From positions 1 through 18,742 of the forward strand of contig DFPL01000341.1 in the NCBI GenBank assembly GCA_002377245.1: 18,742 nt of DNA. Reading direction: 5' to 3'. Of this stretch, positions 1-10,949 are shown piece by piece. A model generated the notes under the pieces. That model worked only from the letters and a program-made list of their open reading frames with translations. It searched no databases and was not told where the DNA came from. The translations under genes and the position numbers were made by a program. The DNA comes from Enterobacteriaceae bacterium UBA3516 (GTDB lineage Bacteria; Pseudomonadota; Gammaproteobacteria; Enterobacterales; Enterobacteriaceae). The stretch's first letter is position 1; the number at the start of each line of letters is the position of its first letter.

Positions 1-374
<374 letters not shown>

Positions 375-396
375 ACGTAGTTAAACAGGAATTCTC

Positions 397-840
397 ATGG
401 ATAGAACCTACCGCATACAGGAAGGCAGTTTTACCCTGCCCGAAACATTCATTGACCGCTCCGTAAATATTTTTGTCTCTGAGGGCAACGAACGCACATC
501 GCCCAGTCTGAATATTTCCCGCGATACGCTCAACACGGATGAAAGTCTGAGCGCCTACATTGACCGCCAGATTGCACTGATGAAAAAAAATCTCAGCCAG
601 CACCGGGTGATATCGCGAGCACCCGCATTGCTGGGGACAGGCAACGAGGCGCTTACGGGAGAACACATCTCCACCACCCATAAATCCGGCAAAACAGAAG
701 TATTTCAGCGTCAGGCCGGATTTGTCGTCATCCCTGGCAGGGTACTGGTTTTCACCCTGACCTCTCCCCGTCTTTTTGATGAAAAAACAGACCTGCTATG
801 GAATGCCTGGCTGAAGGAGTTTCAGCCAGGCAAAAGCTAA
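397..840 (+). CDS. eagR: EagR/DcrB-family (DUF1795) chaperone for the Rhs effector
   Basis: A 147-residue protein of the DcrB/DUF1795 type. It opens with [20 protein letters not shown], has a central amphipathic helix around residues 46-66 ([18 protein letters not shown]), and closes with a beta-rich part containing a [23 protein letters not shown] strand pair and a W-rich terminal helix. It has no signal peptide, so a cytoplasmic role fits. Eag chaperones are known to hold the N-terminal transmembrane segments of PAAR/Rhs effectors before loading on VgrG. The gene lies directly between vgrG and rhs (22 nt and 21 nt gaps), and the Rhs N terminus has exactly such membrane segments. An AGGA Shine-Dalgarno sequence at 387-390 sits 6 nt before the ATG. 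The assignment rests on family pattern and context. Confidence 0.85.
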   Translation: MDRTYRIQEGSFTLPETFIDRSVNIFVSEGNERTSPSLNISRDTLNTDESLSAYIDRQIALMKKNLSQHRVISRAPALLGTGNEALTGEHISTTHKSGKTEVFQRQAGFVVIPGRVLVFTLTSPRLFDEKTDLLWNAWLKEFQPGKS

Positions 841-4985
<4,145 letters not shown>

Positions 4986-4986
<1 letters not shown>

Positions 4987-5462
4987 TGAGCGATTTTAAA
5001 TTTTGGGGCTGGGATAAAAAACCGAGAACAATGCTACGCTTTGTAAAACCTGGGGATATCTTTAGTTTTAAACTAGATGAGGGAAGATATTGTTTTGGTA
5101 GGATTATATCTAAAATAGTTACCGGGCATGTTGCTGAGTTATTTTATTTTACATCCTGTTTTCCTGAGATAACAGAAGATAAGATGGCTAAAAGAATTAT
5201 ACCTCCAGTTGTGATTGATACATATTCTTTATTTGATAAAAAAATAGAGAAAGGAAGCGACTGGCGAATTATAGGTCATCAAAATAATTTCACTCCTGAA
5301 AATATTGAAAATGTTTTTTTTGTATATGGAGTGGAAGACTCTTGTAAAAAAGTTGATGTATTCGATAATGAATATAGCATATCCGAAAAAGATGCAGAAA
5401 ATTATCCCCGTTTGACACCTCATGGCGATTATCAAATCAAATCTTTATTGAATGATATTTAA
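4986..5462 (+). CDS. Immunity protein for the Rhs GIY-YIG toxin (allele A; Imm26-like)
   Basis: A 158-residue cytoplasmic-looking protein with no signal peptide or membrane segment. It contains KPGDIFSFKLDEGRYCFGRI near the N terminus, which resembles the opening strands of the Imm26 immunity family; the family name is tentative. It should bind and neutralise the GIY-YIG tip encoded just before it. Its ATG overlaps the toxin stop by one base (TGATG). The GGAGG at 4973-4977 is 8 nt from ATG 4986 and only 2 nt from an in-frame ATG at 4980, so the shorter form is preferred. The gene is AT-rich like the toxin tip. A second allele lies at 8663-9145: the first ~35 residues are nearly identical, then the two diverge strongly with islands of identity (TYSLFDKKIE, GSDWRIIGHQ). 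Confidence 0.82.
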
Positions 5463-5470
5463 TCAATGAA

Positions 5471-5502
5471 AAGCCGGGAAAAAAATTAACTCTTCCTGGC
5501 TT
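5471..5502 (+). terminator. Terminator stem truncated by a junction with rhs core DNA
   Basis: The segments 5471-5480 (AAGCCGGGAA) and 5493-5502 (TTCCTGGCTT) can form a 10-bp stem with one G-U pair and a 12-nt loop. It sits 9 nt after the immunity stop, where the other cassettes have intrinsic terminators. Here the expected T-run is missing because the right arm merges with rhs core DNA (GCTT shared at 5499-5502). The stem is probably a remnant that no longer terminates efficiently. Confidence 0.5.
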
Positions 5503-6483
5503 GCCACCTTCAGCGGGTATAACGAAGACGGGCTGCTGAGCTGGCAGCGCAGCCTGGCCCGCGGTAATGACCTCACTCACACCGGTACGCCACCCGCCCG
5601 GCAGGGCTGCGTGACGGCCAGGGATTATTACTGGAACAACCACGGCGAGGTCGGCACTGTTGACGACCACCTGCGCGGCAGCCTGGTGTACAGCTATGAC
5701 CGCAGCGGTTACCTGACCGGTCGCTCCGGGCAGATGTATGACCATGACCACTTTACCTACGACAGGGCAGGCAACCTGCTGGACCACGAACAGCAGGGCG
5801 CGGTGATGAGCAACCGGCTGCCGGGCTGGGGTCGTGACCGTTACGACTATAACGAGTGGGGGGAACTGACGGGGCGGCGTGGGCAGCAGCTGGAATGGAG
5901 CGCGCAGGGGCAGCTGATGCGGGTTATCAGCAGCAACACTGAAACGCACTACCGTTACGATGCGCTGGGCAGGCGGGTGAGTAAGGCGACGTATGAGCGC
6001 CACGCCAGCCGGGCGGCGCGGAGCCGGACAGAGTTTGTGTGGGAAGGGTTCCGGCTGTTGCAGGAGAAAGTGCCGCAGCAGGGGTGGCGGACGTACCTGT
6101 ACGACGCAGAACAGCCGTACACACCAGTGGCATGCGTGACGGGGCAGGGCACGCAGCGGCAGGTGTGGTATTACCACACGGACGTGACGGGCACGGCCCA
6201 GGAGGTGACATCCGCAGACGGAAAGCGGGTGTGGACGGGCTATCTGGCCGCATGGGGTGAGAAGCGGGCGGATATCAGCAACAGCGGGGCGTACTTTCAT
6301 CAGCCGCTGCGTCTGCCGGGGCAGTATTTTGACGATGAAACGGGGCTGCATTACAATCTGTTCCGGTATTACGCGCCGGAAAGCGGGCGGTTTATCAGCC
6401 AGGATCCGATAGGGCTGGCGGGCGGGATTAACCTCTACGCATATGCGCCGAATCCTTTTAAATATATTGATCCACTTGGGTTG
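5499..6483 (+). repeat. Rhs core block, orphan 1 copy
   Basis: Collinear with 3630-4614 over the same 985 nt, with scattered substitutions only (for example TQRQ in place of ENRQ). The left junction falls inside the truncated terminator stem at GCTTGCC, a short shared sequence. The right end is the DPLGL codons, after which the DNA switches to an unrelated AT-rich toxin tip. Confidence 0.9.
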
Positions 6484-6810
6484 TGCAAAACGGCTGTTGA
6501 AAATAAAAAACCTTATGGTTCTTATCGACCTGATCGGCCATTACCTCGTGATAAAAATGGGAATCCAATCCCTGATGTTAATGCATCACATACTCAATTA
6601 GGTACTAAATCAGGAAGAAAAGGAGATTATACTCAGGCTAGAGAATGGAGATATGATGAAAATGGTAATTTAGTTCCTAAAAGGGATATTGATTTTACAG
6701 ATCATGGAAGACCTAATGAACATCCAAATCCCCATCAGCATGATTATATTCCTAACCCTACAGGAGGAACACCGCAACATGGTCCTGCAAAAGATCTGGA
6801 GATCCCATAA
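5611..6810 (+). CDS. Orphan Rhs C-terminal fragment 1 with type-24-like toxin tip
   Basis: A displaced Rhs 3' module. The core frame is open from 5470, but the first usable start is GTG 5611, with only a weak purine stretch upstream, so it may be silent or poorly translated. The 399-residue product has YD repeats and the RHS core, ending at DPLGL at base 6483. The 108-residue tip begins at 6484 and contains SHTQLGTKSGRKGDYTQARE, then DIDFTDHGRPNEHPNPHQH and IPNPTGGTP, a pattern I associate with polymorphic toxin type 24 (Ntox24). The His/Asp cluster suggests a nuclease-like active site, but that is inference. There are no PAAR or membrane segments, so it cannot be loaded on VgrG by itself; its likely role is as a donor of a new tip for the full rhs gene. 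The stop overlaps the next gene's ATG (TAATG). Confidence 0.75.
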   Translation: MTARDYYWNNHGEVGTVDDHLRGSLVYSYDRSGYLTGRSGQMYDHDHFTYDRAGNLLDHEQQGAVMSNRLPGWGRDRYDYNEWGELTGRRGQQLEWSAQGQLMRVISSNTETHYRYDALGRRVSKATYERHASRAARSRTEFVWEGFRLLQEKVPQQGWRTYLYDAEQPYTPVACVTGQGTQRQVWYYHTDVTGTAQEVTSADGKRVWTGYLAAWGEKRADISNSGAYFHQPLRLPGQYFDDETGLHYNLFRYYAPESGRFISQDPIGLAGGINLYAYAPNPFKYIDPLGLCKTAVENKKPYGSYRPDRPLPRDKNGNPIPDVNASHTQLGTKSGRKGDYTQAREWRYDENGNLVPKRDIDFTDHGRPNEHPNPHQHDYIPNPTGGTPQHGPAKDLEIP

Positions 6811-7187
6811 TGAATGTGAGTAAAGGGTCGATGTGGAACAATGGAGAAAAGGTCCGATTATCTCATTTATTAGATAAAGTACCAGCTAATAAATGGGACT
6901 GGTATCTATATGAAATAGAAGCTGTTGGTATTGCGCCGCGTGGTATGTCAATGCCTGACTTTGAGCAACGAGTTTTATCCAGCGACACCGGATTTAAATT
7001 ATCATGGGATGAGGTGAAATCTTTTTCTAATTCATTGAGTGATATAAAAACTTGCTTTTTAGCTGCTTTATTAAAGCCAGTGCAATATAGTGCATTGGAT
7101 AATAATGATTTATCATATTGCCAAGCTTTAATAATTATATCAGATAGTACTTCATGGGAAGTTAAATTAATGAGAGATAACTATTAA
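6810..7187 (+). CDS. Putative immunity protein for the orphan 1 toxin
   Basis: A 125-residue acidic soluble protein without signal peptide or membrane helices. I do not recognise its family. Its position defines it: the ATG overlaps the orphan toxin stop (TAATG), and GGAG at 6798-6801 sits 8 nt upstream. It is AT-rich like the tip before it and is followed after ~20 nt by a strong intrinsic terminator. It contains a SWDEV...SLSDIKTCFLAALL segment and a Trp-rich start (NKWDWYLYEIE). In Rhs systems the gene directly after the toxin tip encodes the cognate inhibitor. Retaining it without an active toxin could protect against siblings that still deploy this tip. Confidence 0.7.
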   Translation: MNVSKGSMWNNGEKVRLSHLLDKVPANKWDWYLYEIEAVGIAPRGMSMPDFEQRVLSSDTGFKLSWDEVKSFSNSLSDIKTCFLAALLKPVQYSALDNNDLSYCQALIIISDSTSWEVKLMRDNY

Positions 7188-7208
7188 TTTATAGCATGAG
7201 ATTTAAAT

Positions 7209-7247
7209 AAAAAGCCGGATAGAAAATTAAATCTTTCCGGCTTTTTT
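7209..7247 (+). terminator. Intrinsic terminator of cassette 1
   Basis: AAAAAGCCGGA at 7209-7219 pairs perfectly with TCCGGCTTTTT at 7236-7246 around a 16-nt loop, and the T-run follows on the right arm. It lies 21 nt after the immunity stop and should end plus-strand transcripts. The A-run on the left arm also makes it usable from the minus strand, where the convergent gene tail at 7253-7360 ends. Confidence 0.85.
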
Positions 7248-7252
7248 ATTAT

Positions 7253-7360
7253 TTAACTCTCGTTCAGTACACTAAACATCCCGTCCTTTATTCCCTTAAC
7301 CACCTGTTCAGCCTGATAAAGCTGCTCGCGCAGCTCCTGCACCTCGTTACCCTCTGCCAT
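7253..7360 (-). pseudogene. 3' tail of an unrecognised convergent gene (copy 1)
   Basis: On the minus strand an open frame reads MAEGNEVQELREQLYQAEQ and then VVKGIKDGMFSVLNES to a stop at 7253-7255. It is helical and charged. The frame continues upstream of this Met (as KISEGCIVL) to about 7391, where rhs core DNA begins, so the gene has been cut by that junction and only its C-terminal part remains. A second, frameshifted copy is at 9191-9277 and a short one at 10745-10778, each directly behind a terminator. The true gene probably lay convergent to the original rhs immunity gene. I do not recognise the family, and a complete 35-residue gene starting at 7360 cannot be excluded. Confidence 0.5.
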
Positions 7361-7393
7361 CAGCACAATACACCCCTCCGAAATCTTCACCGT

Positions 7394-8291
7394 CACGCCG
7401 CCGCCCCGGCAGGGCTGCGTGACGGCCAGGGACTATTACTGGAACAACCACGGCGAGGTCGGCACTGTTGACGACCACCTGCGCGGCAGCCTGGTGTACA
7501 GCTATGACCGCAGCGGTTACCTGACCGGTCGCTCCGGGCAGATGTATGACCATGACCACTTTACCTACGACAGGGCAGGCAATCTGCTGGACCACGAACA
7601 GCAGGGCGCGGTGATGAGCAACCGGCTGCCGGGCCGGGGTCGTGACCGTTACGACTATAACGAGTGGGGGGAACTGACGGGGCGGCGTGGCCAGCAGCTG
7701 GAATGGAGCGCGCAGGGGCAGCTGATGCGGGTTATCAGCAGCAACAAGGAAACGCACTACCGTTACGATGCGCTGGGCAGGCGGGTGAGTAAGGCGACAT
7801 ACGAGCGCCACGCCAGCCGGGCGGCGCGGAGCCGGACAGAGTTTGTGTGGGAGGGATTCCGGCTGTTGCAGGAGAATGTGCCGCAGCAGGGGGGGCGGAC
7901 GTACCTGTACGAGGCGGAACAGCCGTACACGCCGGTGGCATGTGTGACGGGAAAGGGCACGCAGCGGCAGGTGTGGTATTACCACACGGACGTGACGGGC
8001 ACGGCCCAGGAGGTGACATCCGCAGACGGAAAGCGGGTGTGGGCGGGCTATCTGGCCGCATGGGGTGAGAAGCGGGCGGATATCAGCAACAGCGGGGCGT
8101 ACTTTCATCAGCCGCTGCGTCTTCCGGGGCAGTATTTTGACGATGAAACGGGGCTGCATTACAATCTGTTCCGGTATTATGCGCCGGAGAGCGGGCGGTT
8201 TATCAGCCAGGATCCGATAGGGCTGGCGGGGGGAATTAACCTCTACCAATATGCGCCGAATCCGTTAAGCTGGATAGATCCGCTGGGCCTG
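7394..8291 (+). repeat. Rhs core block, orphan 2 copy
   Basis: Collinear with 3717-4614 of the full gene over 898 nt without net insertion or deletion. The left junction is at CACGCCG, shared between the convergent gene tail and the rhs core, and the right end is the DPLGL codons. It is 87 nt shorter on the left than the orphan 1 copy. Confidence 0.9.
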
Positions 8292-8663
8292 ACTCCACTT
8301 GATGCGACAGGTTATAGTGTTTATGGCTTATTCGATCCTGGAGCAAAAGAGCCTTATTATGTTGGTATTACTGACGATCCAATAAGAAGATCTGGAGAAC
8401 ATAGAGGAACAGGAAGGTTAACTCCTGGTTCTGAAATGGTAATACTTGATGATAATGTTAAATATGGACAAGCCAGAGGCTATGAACAGTATTATATTGA
8501 AAAATATAAAACCAGAACCGGAACCATAGGTGAGGAAATTTCCTCAACAAATAGAGGAAATAAATATAATTCATTTGAACATGGGCGAACAGATCCCAGA
8601 GCACAGGCATTTAAAGACTCTTATAATAGCAAGAAAGGTGGTTCCGGTGGGAGGAAATGCTGA
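7419..8663 (+). CDS. Orphan Rhs C-terminal fragment 2 with GIY-YIG toxin tip (allele B)
   Basis: A 414-residue displaced Rhs module. The frame is open from 7320, but the first conventional start is GTG 7419 with no clear Shine-Dalgarno sequence, so expression is doubtful. After the core and DPLGL (ending 8291) comes a 123-residue tip, the same length as in the full gene. It keeps VYG, YYVGIT, RR...GEH and [10 protein letters not shown], so the nuclease residues are intact. Against the full-length gene's tip, residues 1-27 and the last 66 are identical except for one Ala/Thr change, while the 30 residues between differ at 14 positions. That points to a specificity variant. It lacks PAAR and membrane segments. 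The stop overlaps the matching immunity allele. Most likely it is a tip reservoir; secretion on its own is unlikely. Confidence 0.78.
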   Translation: MTARDYYWNNHGEVGTVDDHLRGSLVYSYDRSGYLTGRSGQMYDHDHFTYDRAGNLLDHEQQGAVMSNRLPGRGRDRYDYNEWGELTGRRGQQLEWSAQGQLMRVISSNKETHYRYDALGRRVSKATYERHASRAARSRTEFVWEGFRLLQENVPQQGGRTYLYEAEQPYTPVACVTGKGTQRQVWYYHTDVTGTAQEVTSADGKRVWAGYLAAWGEKRADISNSGAYFHQPLRLPGQYFDDETGLHYNLFRYYAPESGRFISQDPIGLAGGINLYQYAPNPLSWIDPLGLTPLDATGYSVYGLFDPGAKEPYYVGITDDPIRRSGEHRGTGRLTPGSEMVILDDNVKYGQARGYEQYYIEKYKTRTGTIGEEISSTNRGNKYNSFEHGRTDPRAQAFKDSYNSKKGGSGGRKC

Positions 8664-9145
8664 TGAGTGATTTTAAATTTTGGGGCTGGGATAAAAAACC
8701 GAGAACAATGCTACGCTTCGTGAAGCCTGGAGATATACTCTGTTTTAAATTAGATGAGTGTAGATATTGTTTTGGTAGGATTATGTCACTGATGGTTGTG
8801 GGTCATGTTGCTGAGTTTTTTGATATTTTTATGGAGTTACCTACGGTAAGTGAATCTGAGATTGATAATTCAAAAAGAATCATTAAGCCTATTATTATAG
8901 ATACGTACTCTCTATTTGATAAGAAAATAGAAGATGGAAGTGACTGGAGAATAATTGGTCATCAAGATAACTATACTCCTGAAGATATAGATGATATCTA
9001 CTTTGCTTTTGGAATAGGAGATTCCTGTAAGAAGAAAGATTTTTTTGGAAATGTGACTTCTATTTCTGAAAGTGAATGGGGTCTTCTTCCTAAATTATCA
9101 CCCAAAGGTGATTTTGATATTAAGAAAATATTGAGTGATGTTTGA
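8663..9145 (+). CDS. Immunity protein for the orphan 2 GIY-YIG toxin (allele B; Imm26-like)
   Basis: A 160-residue soluble protein, paralogous to the immunity gene at 4986-5462. The first ~35 residues (MSDFKFWGWDKKPRT..., KPGDI, RYCFGRI) are nearly the same; the rest is diverged, with shared islands TYSLFDKKIE, GSDWRIIGHQ and DSCKK. It has no signal peptide or membrane segment. ATG 8663 overlaps the toxin stop and is 8 nt from GGGAGG at 8649-8654; the in-frame ATG 8657 is too close to that site. The divergence follows that of the partner toxin, so each allele probably protects mainly against its own tip. The Imm26 label is tentative. Confidence 0.8.
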   Translation: MSDFKFWGWDKKPRTMLRFVKPGDILCFKLDECRYCFGRIMSLMVVGHVAEFFDIFMELPTVSESEIDNSKRIIKPIIIDTYSLFDKKIEDGSDWRIIGHQDNYTPEDIDDIYFAFGIGDSCKKKDFFGNVTSISESEWGLLPKLSPKGDFDIKKILSDV

Positions 9146-9150
9146 GAATA

Positions 9151-9186
9151 AATCCGGGATAGACTTCAAATCTTCCCGGCTTTTTA
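9151..9186 (+). terminator. Intrinsic terminator of cassette 2
   Basis: CCGGGA at 9154-9159 pairs with TCCCGG at 9174-9179 around a 14-nt loop, followed by CTTTTT. It is 8 nt past the immunity stop. It is a diverged relative of the terminator at 7209-7247, with the same surrounding ATTATTTAA sequence downstream. Confidence 0.75.
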
Positions 9187-9190
9187 TTAT

Positions 9191-9277
9191 TTAATTCCCG
9201 TTCAGTCCACTAAATAAAAGCATCATTGACTCCCTTAACCACCTGTTTAGCGGGATAAATCTGCTCGCACAGCTCCT
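9191..9277 (-). repeat. Decayed second copy of the convergent gene tail
   Basis: Aligns with 7253-7338 through shared stretches such as CCCTTAACCACCTGTT, GATAAA and the CAGCTCCT end. An insertion of one base between the conserved ACTAAA and CCCTTAACC segments shifts the minus-strand frame, so it no longer codes. It joins rhs core DNA at 9277/9278. Confidence 0.7.
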
Positions 9278-9803
9278 CGGACGTGACGGGCACGGCGCAG
9301 GAGGTGACATCCGCAGACGGTAAGCGGGTGTGGGCGGGATATCTGGCAGCATGGGGCGAGAAGCGGGCGGATATCAGCAACAGCGGGGCGTACTTTCATC
9401 AGCCGCTGCGTCTGCCGGGGCAGTATTTTGACGATGAAACGGGGCTGCATTACAATCTGTTCCGGTATTACGCGCCGGAGAGCGGGCGTTTTATCAGCCA
9501 GGATCCGATAGGGCTGGCGGGCGGGCTGAATCTTTATCAGTAGCGCCTAATCCGCTAAGCTGGATTGATCCTTGGGGGCTGTGTAAAACTGGCCCACATA
9601 CAAATATTCATCCGGGGACTGGACTTCCTGACCCAGACAGAATAGTTTCAGCGGATGGTACGCGAAGTATTCGTTACGGTAATCATGAAATGAATAGTGG
9701 GCCAACCAAACATCATTATCATGAAGAGACCTGGATATACGATCCTCTTAATAATGTAATCAATGTCGGTAATAGTGTCACAAGGGTACCTTTCCCAAAA
9801 TGA
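9278..9803 (+). pseudogene. Orphan Rhs fragment 3 with small His-rich toxin tip, frameshifted
   Basis: The first ~304 nt match 4310-4614 of the full rhs gene. One T is missing in the QYAPNP codons (CAGTAGCGCC against CAGTATGCGCC), making a TAG at 9541-9543. In the shifted frame the reading continues cleanly from 9543 to a TGA at 9801-9803: [13 protein letters not shown], then a 73-residue tip containing IHPGTGLPDPDRI, RSIRYGNHEMNSGP, KHHYHEETW and a terminal VPFPK. The tip is intact, so the break lies in the core and not in the toxin. The HHYH cluster suggests a small metal- or acid-base nuclease fold, but I do not recognise the family. The tip's stop overlaps the immunity ATG (ATGA). The nearest upstream start is GTG 9283. 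This copy is silent unless recombination restores the frame. Confidence 0.75.
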
Positions 9804-10177
9804 AAAATATCACCTTAACTGAATTTAATGGTTCGTTTGTGAGATTTCAATCCAACATAGGCAACGGTATTGCGATATGGTGTGGGGATGAATCGCCTCC
9901 GGCATTTTGTTATAACTCGGAGTTGGATATAGATGAGTTGTTCCAATGGGGAGTAAATATATCTCATGTTAATGCAAATAAAGATAGCATTGAAATAGTG
10001 GATGATAAAATCATTTTTACTGCAAAGATATTGTCACATGAAAAAGATGGAGTATTAACTATTTCACTGGATGAAAATGTGGTTTTCATTGAAGTGTCGC
10101 AAGCCCCCATTACAGACGGCTATGTTTCATTTTTTACAACCTTCAATAAGGTTAAATTGTATCCGGTTGCATTATAA
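9800..10177 (+). CDS. Putative immunity protein for the orphan 3 toxin
   Basis: A 125-residue acidic, beta-rich-looking soluble protein of unrecognised family (MKNITLTEFNGSFVRF start; SFFTTFNKVKLYPV end). The ATG overlaps the toxin tip's stop (ATGA), the coupling normally used to co-translate toxin and antidote. Because the toxin frame is broken upstream, ribosomes no longer reach this junction in frame. Only a weak AAGGG at 9782-9786 lies upstream, 13 nt away, so translation may now be low. The gene itself is open and undamaged. No terminator comparable to the others follows it; a further immunity-like gene starts 126 nt later. Confidence 0.68.
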   Translation: MKNITLTEFNGSFVRFQSNIGNGIAIWCGDESPPAFCYNSELDIDELFQWGVNISHVNANKDSIEIVDDKIIFTAKILSHEKDGVLTISLDENVVFIEVSQAPITDGYVSFFTTFNKVKLYPVAL

Positions 10178-10302
10178 TTAAATCACAGAAGTGATATCAT
10201 CACCCCTGTTTTTACAAGATGGCCTCATTGTCTGAGGTGGTCAGCAACAACGTTGGGTCGGGAAGGGCATGGATATTTTTTCGCCATAGAGAATAGTGGA
10301 CT

Positions 10303-10704
10303 ATGAAACAATTATTTAAAAGCATGAGACAAGGCACGATAAGTGATGTTTTGGTTTCTGGTTATATCGATGCTGAAACCCCACCCGTTTTCCACCCAAT
10401 GTATGAGAGGATATATTTCATCGTGAATGATGATATCTTTGAGTTATATATTGATGATGGGGTTGTTCGCCATAATCAATTGAAAAATATAAATCAATGG
10501 TTTGATGTTGATGATGATGACAAATTTTCTTTGATGTCTATATATTCACAATTATTTAAGACTGAACAGGAAATACAAATCACTCAAATTGACTATAAAG
10601 CAGTCTCGTTTTCTGCCATTAAGATTAATTACAAAGATGGGGGGAATGAAAGACAATTGTTTTTAGATCCAAATAACTTTTTTGGTTTCACTTACTATAG
10701 CTAA
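10303..10704 (+). CDS. Lone immunity-like protein without a toxin
   Basis: A 133-residue acidic soluble protein with DDDD-rich and Tyr/Phe-rich segments (HPMYERIYFIVNDD, FDVDDDDKFSL, FLDPNNFFGFTYYS end). I do not recognise the family. Its base composition, size and position at the end of the cassette array match an Rhs immunity gene. It is followed by a terminator and a third copy of the convergent gene tail, just as the other cassettes are. No toxin tip remains upstream; only a 25-codon open stretch at 10219-10296 could be a leftover. The start at 10303 has a weak Shine-Dalgarno sequence. It may protect against a tip this strain no longer carries. Confidence 0.6.
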   Translation: MKQLFKSMRQGTISDVLVSGYIDAETPPVFHPMYERIYFIVNDDIFELYIDDGVVRHNQLKNINQWFDVDDDDKFSLMSIYSQLFKTEQEIQITQIDYKAVSFSAIKINYKDGGNERQLFLDPNNFFGFTYYS

Positions 10705-10709
10705 TATAA

Positions 10710-10745
10710 ATCCGGGAAAGATCCTCGAATCCCCCGGTTTTTATT
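10710..10745 (+). terminator. Intrinsic terminator of the last cassette
   Basis: CCGGG at 10712-10716 pairs with CCCGG at 10733-10737, followed by TTTTTATTT. It lies 7 nt after the lone immunity gene's stop and is related to the two other cassette terminators. The core stem is only 5 bp, so it is weaker than the one at 7209-7247. Confidence 0.65.
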
Positions 10746-10778
10746 TAACTCTCGTTCAGCACACAAAATACCCCGCCG
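10745..10778 (-). repeat. Third, short copy of the convergent gene tail
   Basis: TTAACTCTCGTTCAGCACAC matches the 3' end of the tail at 7253 onward; on the minus strand it still ends in VLNES before the stop. Similarity fades after ~34 nt, where other DNA and an rhs scrap follow. Confidence 0.65.
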
Positions 10779-10791
10779 GTTTCAAATAGCG

Positions 10792-10838
10792 GATGAAGAG
10801 AAACGTGCAGCCTGCTGGCAGTCCACCCTTAAAGGGCG
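10792..10838 (+). repeat. 47-nt rhs core scrap
   Basis: These 47 nt align without gaps to 3016-3062 of the full rhs gene, with 38 identical bases (encoding DEEKRA...W in the same frame). It is the last trace of a further rhs fragment. It comes from a more upstream part of the gene than the other copies, so that cassette once contained a longer core piece. Confidence 0.65.
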
Positions 10839-10949
10839 CAACGCGGGATTGTGCCGCGATGAATACAGGTCGTAATATCCCCTCAATTCTCACGATAGAA
10901 AGCCCTCCCTTCCCATACTACGGTCTGCCCATATCAACCAGTGATAGTT

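Noticed and set aside
10182..10195. Small perfect hairpin ATCAC-AGAA-GTGAT after the orphan 3 immunity gene
   Set aside because: The stem is only 5 bp and AT-rich, and the nearest T-run is over 10 nt away, so it is not a credible terminator.
5463..10949. Insertion sequence or H-repeat transposase as the mover of the cassettes
   Set aside because: No transposase, terminal inverted repeats or target duplications were found. Two of the three junctions show short shared sequences consistent with recombination.
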